Shown here piece after piece: positions 33,118-41,549 of a DNA stretch of 64,000 nucleotides. Within the stretch, counting starts at the first letter, position 1. Every line of letters begins with the position of its first letter. Made by a program: the position numbers and the translations under genes. Below the pieces are notes generated by a model that worked only from the letters and a program-made list of their open reading frames with translations, ran no database searches and had not been told where the DNA came from. The stretch spans positions 124,001 through 188,000 of the forward strand of contig NZ_SDOY01000118.1 of NCBI RefSeq assembly GCF_004117935.1, written 5' to 3'. This DNA comes from Streptomyces roseicoloratus (lineage in GTDB: Bacteria > Actinomycetota > Actinomycetes > Streptomycetales > Streptomycetaceae).

Positions 33118-34383
33118 TCAGGGACGGCGTACTGCGACCTTGCTCACGTCGGGGACCGGCGTGTCGCCGTCCGGGCGGGCGTTCCGCATCCGGCCGTACG
33201 CGTAGACGCAGCCCGCGAGCGCGAGGTCGGACAGCAGCATGAAGCCGATCGAGTACGAGTCCTTGGCGCTGTAGATAGCGCCCATGACCAGCGGCGGGAC
33301 GAAGCCGCCGAGGCCGCCCATCGCGCCGACGATGCCGGTGACGCTGCCGACCTGGGGCTGCGGCGTGACCTGGGAGACGAGCGCGAAGACCGAGCCGCTC
33401 GCGGTGCCCAGACCTGCGGCCATGACGAGCAGGGCGAGCGTGCCGCCCGGGTCCAGCGGCGGGTCGAAGGCCTGGACGATGGCGAACAGCGCGACGACGC
33501 CGAGCGCGACGGCGGTCACCAGGGCCGGGTGGATCCGGTCGGAGAGCCAGCCGCCGACCGGCCGGAAGACGACGGTCACCAGGGCGAACCCGGCGGCCTT
33601 GGTGCCCGCGTCGGTCGGGTCGAGCTCGTACCAGGTCTTCAGATACGTCGGCAGGTAGACGCCGAAGGCGACGATGCCGCCGAAGCCGATCGCGTACAGC
33701 GCGGACAGCTCCCAGGTGACCCGGAGCCGCCCGGCCCGGCCGAGGCGGTGGGCGAGGGAAGCGGACGGCACGGGCCGGTCGGGGCGGTCGCTGATGAGCA
33801 GCGCGGCCAGCACCGCGTACGCGGCGAGCGCGATCGCCACCACGACGAACGGCAGGTTCTCGCCGTGCTCGGCGATGCGCGGGGTGAAGTAGCCGGACAG
33901 CGCCACACCGCCCATGCCCATGCCGAAGACGCCGAGCGCGAAGCCCCGCTTGTCGGGCGGGAACCAGGAGTTGACCAGCGGGACGCCGATGGCGAACGTC
34001 GTGCCGCCCAGGCCGAGCAGGAACGCCACGAGGAGCATCAGGCCGTAGCTGTCCTTGACGACGATCAGGAGCAGGACGGGCACGATGGTGAGGGCCGACA
34101 CCAGCGGGAACATCAGCTTGGCGCCGTACCGGTCGGTGAGCGCGCCGGCCGGGATGCGGCCGAGCGAGCCGACGAGCACCGGGACGGCGACGAGCAGCGA
34201 CTGCTGGAACGAGCTGAGCGCGAGCCGGTCCCCGTACCAGCTGCCGAGCGGGGCGATCAGGTCCCACGCCCAGAAGGTGAGGGTGAAGCCGACGGTGGCC
34301 GTCAGGAGGTTCCGGTAGGCGGCCGCGGGGATCTGCGCCGCGGGGGCGGCGGGCTTCGCTTCGGTGTCCACGTCCTCAGTCAA
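33118..34383 (-). CDS. MFS carrier of the nitrate/oxalate-formate type (NarK-like)
   Basis: 421 residues, twelve membrane segments. GTTFAIGVPLVNSWFPPDKR with ALGVFGMGMGGVALSG closely resembles the nitrate-signature region of the NNP family, and QVGSVTGIVGAMGGLGGFVPP is the second signature, so sequence alone says nitrate/nitrite carrier. Context argues otherwise: it is the first gene of an operon with matB and a carboxyltransferase, so malonate or another small dicarboxylate is an alternative cargo. ATG at 34383 (MTEDVDTEAK). Confidence 0.85.
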   Translation of the reverse strand: MTEDVDTEAKPAAPAAQIPAAAYRNLLTATVGFTLTFWAWDLIAPLGSWYGDRLALSSFQQSLLVAVPVLVGSLGRIPAGALTDRYGAKLMFPLVSALTIVPVLLLIVVKDSYGLMLLVAFLLGLGGTTFAIGVPLVNSWFPPDKRGFALGVFGMGMGGVALSGYFTPRIAEHGENLPFVVVAIALAAYAVLAALLISDRPDRPVPSASLAHRLGRAGRLRVTWELSALYAIGFGGIVAFGVYLPTYLKTWYELDPTDAGTKAAGFALVTVVFRPVGGWLSDRIHPALVTAVALGVVALFAIVQAFDPPLDPGGTLALLVMAAGLGTASGSVFALVSQVTPQPQVGSVTGIVGAMGGLGGFVPPLVMGAIYSAKDSYSIGFMLLSDLALAGCVYAYGRMRNARPDGDTPVPDVSKVAVRRP

Positions 34384-34468
34384 GATCGGTGGCGGTGGGC
34401 GTGCGCGCGGGACTACTCCGTACGGGCAGCCGTGGGGCGAACCGCCGAGGACGGCGAGCCGTGGTGGT

Positions 34469-36160
34469 TCAGGGCCAGGTCACCGTCGTCGGCGGGGTGC
34501 CGTCGTCCTCGACGCGCAGCCGCAGGCCGGTCTGGTCGGCGGTCACGTCCACCGTCACCGCGCCGGTCCCGGGGCGGCGGTGGGCGGCGGCGAGCGCGCC
34601 GCGCAGGGCGGCGAGCAGCCGGTCGGCCGAGGCCTCGTCGGCGAGGGTGTCGACCGCGCCGGAGAAGTGCACGGACGGCTGGAAGCCGAGCAGCGCCGCC
34701 GCACCGCCGGTCTCGCGCAGCACCCGGCCGCGGAAGGACGCCGGGGCGTCGGCGGGCGGCTGCTGGAGCGCGAAGATGGTCGTACGGACCTCCTGGATCG
34801 TGGAGTCCAGCTCGTCGACGGCCCGTCCCAGCAGCGCGTCGACCTCGTGCCCGCCCGCCCGGCGCCGGGTCGACTCCAGCATCATCTCGGTGGCGAAGAG
34901 GCGCTGGACGACCAGGTCGTGCAGGTCGCGGGCGATCCGGTCGCGGTCCTCGTAGACGGCGAGCTGCTCGCGGTCGTGCTGGGCGTCGGCGAGGACCAGG
35001 GCGAGCGCGGCCTGCGAGGCGAACTGGGAGGCGAGCAGCCGGTCCACCGCCGTGTACGGGCGGTCGCCGCGCCGACGGGGCAGCGCGAGGGTGCCGATGA
35101 GCTTCCCGCCGCTCTGCAGCGGCAGCATCATCGACGGCCCGAAGCGGCTGCGGACGTGGGTGGTCATCCGGGGATCGGTGGCCGAGTCCTCGACGAACAC
35201 GGGCTCGCCGCCGAGCAGCTGGACCAGGACGGGCGAGCCGGGCGCGATCGTGGTGCCGACGAGGTCGCCCGGGTCGTCGGGCGTGGACGCGGCGACGATC
35301 TCCATGCCGCCCTCCTCCGTCGGCTGCAGCACGACCCCGGCGGAGGCGCCGGCGAGCAGCCGCGCCCGCTCGGCGACCGTCGTCAGGGCGTCCTCGGCGG
35401 GCTTCCCGGCGAGCAGCGCGGTGGTGACGGCCGCCGCCCCCTCGATCCACCGCTCGCGCTGACGGGCCGTCTCGTACAGGCGGGCGTTGCCGATGGCGAT
35501 GCCCGCCTGGGAGGCGAGGACCCGCAGGAGCGCCAGGTCCTCCTCGGTGAAGGGGCCGGTGCTCTTGTCGGTGAGGTAGAGGTTGCCGAACACCTCGGTG
35601 TGGACGCGGATGGGCACGCCGAGGAAGGAACGCACCTCGGGGTGGCCCTCGGGCACGCCGGCGGAGCGCGGGTCGGCGGCCGCGTCGTCCAGCCGCAGCG
35701 GCTGCGGGTCCTGGACGAGGACGCCGAGGAGCCCGGTGTGACCGTCGGGCAGCCGGCCGATCCGCCGCCGCTGCTCCTCGGTCATGCCGGAGGTGAACAA
35801 CTCGGTGATCCGGCGGCGCTCGGGGTCGACCACCCCGAGCGCTCCGAGGCGGGCGCCGGTCAGCGCGGTGGCGGTCTCCACGATGTGCTGGAGGGTGGGC
35901 CGCAGTTCGAGCTCGCTGCCGACGCCGAGGACGGCGTCGAGCAGCGGGGGCAGGCGGGAGGCTTCGTCGGCGCCTGCGGCGGTGTCGTCGGCGGGGTTGC
36001 GGGCGGGGTGCGCGGCCGGGGGCGCGGCGGTGCCGCGGTCCGTTCCGTGGTCGGGTCTGTGGTCCGTCCTGTGGCCCGTTCCGCGGTCCGCGCCTTCGGG
36101 ATTGCCGTTGTCCGTGCTGTCGTCCGTGCCGTCGTCCCTGTCTGCGTCCATGATCGACAT
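34469..36160 (-). CDS. GAF-domain sensor histidine kinase with truncated ATPase domain (DevS-like)
   Basis: 563 residues. A charged Asp/Thr/Arg leader (1-50) precedes two GAF domains (about 55-205 and 225-370), the first with LGVPIRVHTEVFGNLYL. The dimerisation/phosphoacceptor segment DRIARDLHDLVVQRLFATEM holds the H-box His at about 413. The ATPase domain that should follow is eroded: where the N-box (E-x-x-x-N) is expected the protein reads LAALRGALAAAHRR, and it stops at VEDDGTPPTTVTWP, with no glycine-rich G2 box. Autophosphorylation is therefore doubtful. No response regulator is adjacent. Start ATG 36160 or 36151. Confidence 0.87.
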   Translation of the reverse strand: MSIMDADRDDGTDDSTDNGNPEGADRGTGHRTDHRPDHGTDRGTAAPPAAHPARNPADDTAAGADEASRLPPLLDAVLGVGSELELRPTLQHIVETATALTGARLGALGVVDPERRRITELFTSGMTEEQRRRIGRLPDGHTGLLGVLVQDPQPLRLDDAAADPRSAGVPEGHPEVRSFLGVPIRVHTEVFGNLYLTDKSTGPFTEEDLALLRVLASQAGIAIGNARLYETARQRERWIEGAAAVTTALLAGKPAEDALTTVAERARLLAGASAGVVLQPTEEGGMEIVAASTPDDPGDLVGTTIAPGSPVLVQLLGGEPVFVEDSATDPRMTTHVRSRFGPSMMLPLQSGGKLIGTLALPRRRGDRPYTAVDRLLASQFASQAALALVLADAQHDREQLAVYEDRDRIARDLHDLVVQRLFATEMMLESTRRRAGGHEVDALLGRAVDELDSTIQEVRTTIFALQQPPADAPASFRGRVLRETGGAAALLGFQPSVHFSGAVDTLADEASADRLLAALRGALAAAHRRPGTGAVTVDVTADQTGLRLRVEDDGTPPTTVTWP

Positions 36161-36207
36161 GGGTTCATTGTCGTATGAAACGCCCGGTTTCGGTTTCCCG
36201 GTGACGG

Positions 36208-37263
36208 CTACCCGGCGTCCGGCGCGTCCTCGGCCAGCGGGTCGAGGACGAGCGGCTGGATGCGGCCCTCCAGCATCGCGCCGAGGCCGAGCACGGCGCA
36301 GACGTCGGGTCGCTCGGCGATGTGCACGGGCATGCCGGTCGCCTCGCGCAGCATCTGGTCGAGGCCGGGGAGCAGCGCGCTGCCGCCGACCATCATGATG
36401 CCGCGGTCGGCGAGGTCGGCCACGAGGTCGGGCGGGCAGTCGCGGAGCACCTTGCCGATGCCGTCGAGGACGGAGGTGAGCGGGGTCTGGATGGCCTCGC
36501 GCACGGCGGCGGTGTCGACGGTCACCGAGCGGGCGAGGCCGGTGGCCACGTCACGGCCGTGGATCTCGGTGAACGTGGGGCCCTGGGCCGTCAGGCCGTT
36601 GCCGTGGAGGGCCACTTGCAGCGGCCGGACGGACTGGCTGGGCAGCATCAGCTCGTGCTGGTGGCGCAGGTGCTGGATGACGGCGTGGTCGATGGCGTCG
36701 CCGCCGACGGGCATGCGCTCGGCGGTGACGATCGCGCCGAGCGAGAGGACCGCGACCTGGGTGGTGGCCGCGCCGCACACCATGATCATGGTGGCGGTCG
36801 GCTGCTCGACCGGGAGTCCGCAGCCCACGGCCGCCGCGATCAGGGTGTCGACGAGCTCCACCCGGCGGGCGCCGAGGCCGACGAGGGTCTCGACGGCGGC
36901 ACGCTGGGCGAGTGGGTCGCTGTCGTGCGGGGTGCAGGCGGCGGCGCGCAGCCGGGGCTTGCGGCGCAGCTGGCGGCGGAGCTTGTCGCCGAGGAGGTGA
37001 CGGAGCATCCGCTGGGCCATCTCGATGTCGACGACGGTGCCGCCGGACACCGGGCGGACGACCCGGATGTAGTCGGGGGTGCGGCCCGTCATCTTCTCGG
37101 CGAGCGCGCCGACGGCGATGAGCGCGCCGGTGCGGGTGTTGACGGCGGCGACGGACGGCTCGTCGACGACGAGTCCGGCGCCCTTGACGAAGACACGGGT
37201 GCGGGCGGCGCCCAGGTCGACGGCGACATGGCAGCGGCGCAGCTGCTCAAGGCTGACGGTCAC
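36208..37263 (-). CDS. mbl: MreB-like actin homologue Mbl
   Basis: 351 residues, actin fold. Phosphate-1 loop HVAVDLGAARTRVFVKG, connecting region PVSGGTVVDIEMAQRML, phosphate-2 loop MIMVCGAATTQVAVLSLG, and adenosine motif IMMVGGSALLPGLDQML are all visible. The phosphate-1 loop reads DLGAART instead of the MreB DLGTANT. In S. coelicolor Mbl (SCO2451) is encoded away from mreBCD and acts with MreB in spore-wall integrity, and this isolated gene matches that position between matB and the hrdA region. ATG at 37263. The C-terminal tail PLAEDAPDAG is acidic. Confidence 0.9.
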   Translation of the reverse strand: MTVSLEQLRRCHVAVDLGAARTRVFVKGAGLVVDEPSVAAVNTRTGALIAVGALAEKMTGRTPDYIRVVRPVSGGTVVDIEMAQRMLRHLLGDKLRRQLRRKPRLRAAACTPHDSDPLAQRAAVETLVGLGARRVELVDTLIAAAVGCGLPVEQPTATMIMVCGAATTQVAVLSLGAIVTAERMPVGGDAIDHAVIQHLRHQHELMLPSQSVRPLQVALHGNGLTAQGPTFTEIHGRDVATGLARSVTVDTAAVREAIQTPLTSVLDGIGKVLRDCPPDLVADLADRGIMMVGGSALLPGLDQMLREATGMPVHIAERPDVCAVLGLGAMLEGRIQPLVLDPLAEDAPDAG

Positions 37264-37432
37264 GGCGGTCCTCCGGAGTGCGGTGCTGGCACGGGCGAGG
37301 CGGCGCGCGGAGCGCGGTCCTTATGGCATCGTCCTGCCGCGCCGCACGCGGCGCGCGCTGAGCTGAGCCGCCCGGGGGCGAGCGGTCACTGGCGGAGCGT
37401 CAGGTCCGGGGCAGGGCTTCGGGCGGGACGGG

Positions 37433-37537
37433 GGTGCGTGGCGAGCCCGGGACGGGCGGGTACGGGGGCGCGGGGTTGAGCCCGGACGGGCGGCTACGGG
37501 GGGCGCGGGGTTGAGCCCGGACGGGCGGGTACGGGGC
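37433..37537. repeat. 35-bp tandem repeat
   Basis: GCGCGGGGTTGAGCCCGGAC starts at 37468 and again at 37503. A partial earlier copy (GAGCCCGGGACGGGCGGGTA) precedes them at about 37443. Units differ at one or two positions. Confidence 0.8.
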
Positions 37538-37580
37538 GGTTCCGCGGGGCCTGCCGGGCCGCTGTCCGGCTGTTCCGTCG

Positions 37581-37616
37581 GGCCGGGGGCCGGGGGCCGG
37601 GGGCCGGGGGCCGGGG
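37581..37616. repeat. GGCCGGG heptanucleotide array
   Basis: Five consecutive GGCCGGG units, about 80 bases beyond the 3' end of the next minus-strand gene. A likely slippage hot spot and G-rich secondary structure. Confidence 0.9.
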
Positions 37617-37696
37617 ATCCGGGGCCGGGCGGGGCGGGCGGGCGGTGAGTGGCTGGTCCGGCGCGGGCAGTCGGCAAGCCGACCGGCGGCATCCGG

Positions 37697-38317
37697 TCAA
37701 GGCGTCCGCGGCGCGCCCCCGTCACCCCGCGTGGGCAACGGGGGAGCGGTGCGCTGGAGGAGGCCCCAGGCGAACTCCGCCGCCGTGCGCTCGCCGTCGG
37801 GCAGGGTGAAGTCGAGCCGCGCGAGCGCCGGCCCCACGCCTTCGCGCGGTGCGACGTCGCGGAACGCGCGCCAGACCTCGTCGATCGTGCACTGCCAGGG
37901 GCGCAGGTCCCCGGCGGTGCGCAGTCGCGGCGCGGGTGCGCCGGGTGCGCGGGTCAGGGTGCGGGTCCAGACGGCCCGGCCCGGGCCGACCAGTGCGGTG
38001 AACCGCAGCTCCGGCCAGAGTGGCACCGGCCACAGCCACGCCTCGCTCCCGCCGTCCGCGGGGCCGCCGCGCACCGCGTGCCGGGCCTCCGGCTCGCCGA
38101 GGACCTGCCGGTAGCGGTCGAGCTCACCGGCCCCGCGCCGCGCGTGCGCCCACGCCTGCCAGCGCTTGTTGGCCGCGCGCATCTCGGTGTGCCCGGCACC
38201 GAGTTGGTGCAGCGCCTCGTCGACGAGCCCGGCCTGATGGTCCGCCATCCGGCGGAGCAGGACGAGCTGGAACTCGTACGGCCCGAAGGGGGTGGAAATA
38301 CGGGCGGCAGGGGTCAT
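37697..38317 (-). CDS. Hypothetical protein
   Basis: 206 residues, soluble, rich in Trp and Arg, with no signal peptide or membrane segment. I recognise no domain. The N-terminus TPFGPYEFQLVLLRRMADHQ and the segment LWPVPLWPELRFTALVGPG look structured. ATG at 38317 lies next to a 120-base divergent gap to the zinc-ribbon gene; the longer frame to 38425 would run through that gap and is not favoured. Confidence 0.72.
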   Translation of the reverse strand: MTPAARISTPFGPYEFQLVLLRRMADHQAGLVDEALHQLGAGHTEMRAANKRWQAWAHARRGAGELDRYRQVLGEPEARHAVRGGPADGGSEAWLWPVPLWPELRFTALVGPGRAVWTRTLTRAPGAPAPRLRTAGDLRPWQCTIDEVWRAFRDVAPREGVGPALARLDFTLPDGERTAAEFAWGLLQRTAPPLPTRGDGGAPRTP

Positions 38318-38439
38318 GCGCCCATCCTGCCCGAAGGGGGAGAATCGTGGCGGCGCGCCGACGACCTGCGGTTTCCTCACAGGATCCTCACGTTCGCGGC
38401 TATCAGCGACGTCGCCGGGCCGCATAGCCTGCGGGCGCC

Positions 38440-39333
38440 ATGGACTACTGCCACCAGTGCCGACGGCATCTCAACGGCGCCCTGGCCTGTGCGGGCTGCG
38501 GGACCTCCGCCGAAGAGCTGCGGTACTTCGCTCCCCCCACGTCCTTCCCACCGCCCGCGGCGGCGACGGCACCGGCACCGGAACCGGCGGTCGCCCCGTC
38601 GTCCTTCACGCCGGAGCCCGGTCCGGACCTCGGTCCGGACCTCGGTCCGGAGTTCCGTTACGAACTGGACCCGCTCGAACCGCCCCGCCCGGCCGAGGGG
38701 CGCGCCGCCGCGCGCCGCCGCGCCAAGGGCGGTGCCGCCGGTGCCCGGGGCGCGGGCCGGAACGGGCGCCGGGCCCGCTCGCGGCGTGGCCGTACGGTCC
38801 TGTTCACCACGCTTGGTCTCGTGCTCGCGGCCGGTTCGCTGAGCATGGCCAAGCTGGCCCTCGAACCGCCGGGCGACGGCGGCCCCGCCACGGCCGTCGA
38901 GCAGGAGGACGCCGTCGAGGAGACCCTCGACCCGGAGCAGCCGGCGCCGTCCGACAGCGGCCGCCCCGACGGCCCGGGACCGGTGGAGTCCGGCACGGCG
39001 CGCCCGACGAGCACGGCGCACCCGTCCGGCGGCTCCGGCCGCGAGGACGGCGCGGGCGACGGCACGGGTACGGGGAAGGGCTCCGGTACGGGCACGGGAA
39101 CGGGCTCGGATACGGGTACGGGCCCGGGCTCCGGGAACGGGCCGGGCGACGGATCGGGGCCCTCGCCGAGGGCGACGACCGGCGGCCTTACGGCTCCCAC
39201 CCGTACGCCCAGTGGCACCGCCACGCCCACGGCGAGCGACCCGACGCCCGGCCCGTCCTCCGGCACGCCGACGCCGAGCGTCACCCCGAGCCCGGAACCG
39301 ACGTGCAACTGGTTCCTCTGGTGGTGCGTGTAG
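38440..39333 (+). CDS. Zinc-ribbon, single-pass membrane protein with Trp/Cys C-terminal motif
   Basis: 297 residues with four parts. A small zinc ribbon at 4-21 (CHQC then CAGC), cytoplasmic. A Pro-rich then Arg/Ala-rich linker. One membrane segment at about 125-145 (RTVLFTTLGLVLAAGSLSMA). Then a long extracellular Gly/Thr/Ser/Pro tail with GTGTG repeats, ending in PEPTCNWFLWWCV. The topology (basic side before, acidic after) places the ribbon inside and the tail outside. The last nine residues pair two Cys around an aromatic cluster and look purposeful. Function unknown. ATG at 38440. Confidence 0.8.
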   Translation: MDYCHQCRRHLNGALACAGCGTSAEELRYFAPPTSFPPPAAATAPAPEPAVAPSSFTPEPGPDLGPDLGPEFRYELDPLEPPRPAEGRAAARRRAKGGAAGARGAGRNGRRARSRRGRTVLFTTLGLVLAAGSLSMAKLALEPPGDGGPATAVEQEDAVEETLDPEQPAPSDSGRPDGPGPVESGTARPTSTAHPSGGSGREDGAGDGTGTGKGSGTGTGTGSDTGTGPGSGNGPGDGSGPSPRATTGGLTAPTRTPSGTATPTASDPTPGPSSGTPTPSVTPSPEPTCNWFLWWCV

Positions 39334-39420
39334 GGGCGTGCCCCTGACGGGGCCCGGCCGAGGGCGGCCGGCGAGGGCCGCAGGCCCGGGCCCGTGCGCC
39401 CGCCCCCTGCGTCCCGGCTC

Positions 39421-39867
39421 CTACGCGCCCGTCGGTTCCGCCGGCACGCCCAGCATGCGCTTGAGCAGGTCGCGCAGCAGGGTGCGCTCGACCTCGGTGA
39501 GCTCGCCCAGCGGCTCCCGGGCGAAATGCAGGGAGTCGCGCAGGCGGCGGGCCGTCTCGCGGCCCTCGTCGGTGGGCGCGGCCACCTTGACGCGGCGGTC
39601 GGCCGGGTCGGGGCGGCGCTCGACCAGGCCGCGGGTCTCCAGGCGGTCGATGATCCCGGTCACGTTCGACGGCTCGCACTTGAGCTGTTCGGCGATCTTC
39701 CGCATGGGCGTGGGCTCCAGGGCGAGCAGCCCGAGGACGCGGGCCTGCGCCCCGGTGAGGGCGTGCGCGGCCGCGGCCTCCTCGTACTCCTCGTGGTAGC
39801 GGGCCACGACCGAGCCGATGAGTTCCACGACCTCGCGGGTCAGGGGGTCCGTGCGTGAGGTGGGCAT
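39421..39867 (-). CDS. MarR-family transcriptional regulator
   Basis: 148 residues, winged helix. The core is ALTGAQARVLGLLALEPTPM, with the recognition helix in LKCEPSNVTGIIDRLETRG, followed by the wing RPDPADRRVKVAAPTDEGRE. No Cys at the OhrR sensing position, so not a thiol sensor of that type. ATG 39867 (MPTSRTD) or 39876 (MVPMPTS). Divergent from an MDR-type oxidoreductase, with a 19-base inverted repeat between them, so it probably represses that gene and itself. Confidence 0.92.
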   Translation of the reverse strand: MPTSRTDPLTREVVELIGSVVARYHEEYEEAAAAHALTGAQARVLGLLALEPTPMRKIAEQLKCEPSNVTGIIDRLETRGLVERRPDPADRRVKVAAPTDEGRETARRLRDSLHFAREPLGELTEVERTLLRDLLKRMLGVPAEPTGA

Positions 39868-39919
39868 GGGAACCATCGTACCCCGATGCTTGACAACATG
39901 AAATATGTAGGCGCATGGT

Positions 39920-39938
39920 TGTTTCAGTTGGTGAAACA
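39920..39938. promoter_or_regulatory. MarR operator candidate (7-5-7 inverted repeat)
   Basis: TGTTTCA, spacer GTTGG, TGAAACA: a perfect 19-base inverted repeat 17 bases before the oxidoreductase ATG. A second, shorter symmetry (ACAT-GAAAT-ATGT) lies just upstream within 39896-39908, next to a consensus TTGACA (-35, 39890-39895). The arrangement would let the divergent MarR protein block the oxidoreductase promoter. Confidence 0.75.
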
Positions 39939-39955
39939 TTCTCAGGAGGAACCCG

Positions 39956-40975
39956 ATGTCCGTACTCCCCGCGACCAGCCGTGAGTGGCACCTCGTAACC
40001 CGCCCGCACGGCTGGCCCGTCCCCGCGGACTTCGCGCTCCGCGAGAAGCCCGTCACCGAGCCCGCCGAGGGCCGCATCCTCGTGCGCAACCTGCACTTCT
40101 CGGTCGACCCGTACATGCGCGGCCGGATGAACGACGTCAAGTCCTACATCCCGCCCTTCCAGCTGGACCACCCCATGGACGGCGGCGCGGTCGGCGAGGT
40201 CGTCGCCTCGAACGCCGAGGGCTTCGCCGTCGGCGACCACGTGCTGCACGGCCTCGGCTGGCGCGAGTACGCGGACGTGCCCGCCCAGCACGCCACCAAG
40301 GTCGACCCGGAGCTCGCCCCGCTCTCCACCTACCTCGGCGTGCTCGGCATGCCCGGCCTCACCGCCTACGCCGGCCTCTTCGAGGTCGCCTCCTTCAAGG
40401 AGGGCGACGCCGTGTTCGTCTCCGGCGCGGCCGGTGCCGTCGGCAGCCAGGTGGGCCAGATGGCCCGGCTCAAGGGCGCCTCCCGGGTCATCGGCTCCGC
40501 CGGCTCCGACGAGAAGGTGAAGTGGCTCGTCGAGGAGCTCGGCTTCGACGCCGCCTTCAACTACAAGAACGGCCCGGTCAAGGAGCAGCTGCGGGAGGCC
40601 GCCCCGGACGGCATCGACGTCTACTTCGACAACGTCGGCGGCGACCACCTCGAAGCCGCCATCTCCTCGCTCAACGTGCACGGCCGCGCCACCATCTGCG
40701 GCATGATCGCCCAGTACAACGACACGGAGCCGGTGCCCGGCCCGCGCAACATGGCCATGATCATCGGCAAGCGGCTGCGCCTCCAGGGCATCCTCGTCGG
40801 CGACCACTACGGGCTGCAGCAGCAGTTCGTCCAGGAGGTCGGCGGCTGGCTGCGCTCCGGCGAGCTGAAGTACGGCGAGACCCACGTCGAGGGCATAGAG
40901 AACGGCGTGGACGCCTTCCTCGGTCTGCTCCGCGGTGACAACACCGGGAAGATGATCGTTTCCGCGACCCGCTAG
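39956..40975 (+). CDS. NADP-dependent oxidoreductase, zinc-free MDR superfamily
   Basis: 339 residues. GroES-like N-terminal half with VDPYMRGRMND, then a Rossmann domain with VSGAAGAVGSQVGQMARLKG (NADPH binding), YFDNVGGDHLEAAISSLNVHG and FVQEVGGWLRSGELKY. This combination marks the leukotriene B4 dehydrogenase / curcumin reductase-like group, which reduces enones or quinones. ATG at 39956 follows CAGGAGGAACCCG. The adjoining ohr paralogue 64 bases downstream is probably cotranscribed, suggesting a response to electrophilic or oxidative stress. Confidence 0.94.
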   Translation: MSVLPATSREWHLVTRPHGWPVPADFALREKPVTEPAEGRILVRNLHFSVDPYMRGRMNDVKSYIPPFQLDHPMDGGAVGEVVASNAEGFAVGDHVLHGLGWREYADVPAQHATKVDPELAPLSTYLGVLGMPGLTAYAGLFEVASFKEGDAVFVSGAAGAVGSQVGQMARLKGASRVIGSAGSDEKVKWLVEELGFDAAFNYKNGPVKEQLREAAPDGIDVYFDNVGGDHLEAAISSLNVHGRATICGMIAQYNDTEPVPGPRNMAMIIGKRLRLQGILVGDHYGLQQQFVQEVGGWLRSGELKYGETHVEGIENGVDAFLGLLRGDNTGKMIVSATR

Positions 40976-41039
40976 TCTTCCCTCAGCCGTCGCGATCGTG
41001 GGCGCGAGTCGCGGCGAACCGCAGAAGGAAGACAACAGC

Positions 41040-41462
<423 letters not shown>

Positions 41463-41491
41463 GCCTCCCGGACGCAGACTGGGACCGAGGA

Positions 41492-41517
41492 CCGCACCCT
41501 GACCGACCAGGGTGCGG
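41492..41517 (+). terminator. Terminator after the second ohr gene
   Basis: A perfect 10-base stem CCGCACCCTG/CAGGGTGCGG with a 6-base loop, 29 bases past the ohr stop and 32 bases before the next ATG. Confidence 0.85.
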
Positions 41518-41549
41518 CCCTCCCTCCCGTCCCCACTAGGGTGAGCGCC

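Larger units (their letters stand above)
37264..37696. other. 433-base repeat-rich gap upstream of mbl
   Basis: No gene is supported. The mbl-proximal 120 bases presumably hold its promoter. The rest carries two repeat sets, a 35-base unit at 37468 and 37503 and a 7-base GGCCGGG array at 37581, and has an overall purine/pyrimidine skew of G-runs on the plus strand. Confidence 0.6.
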
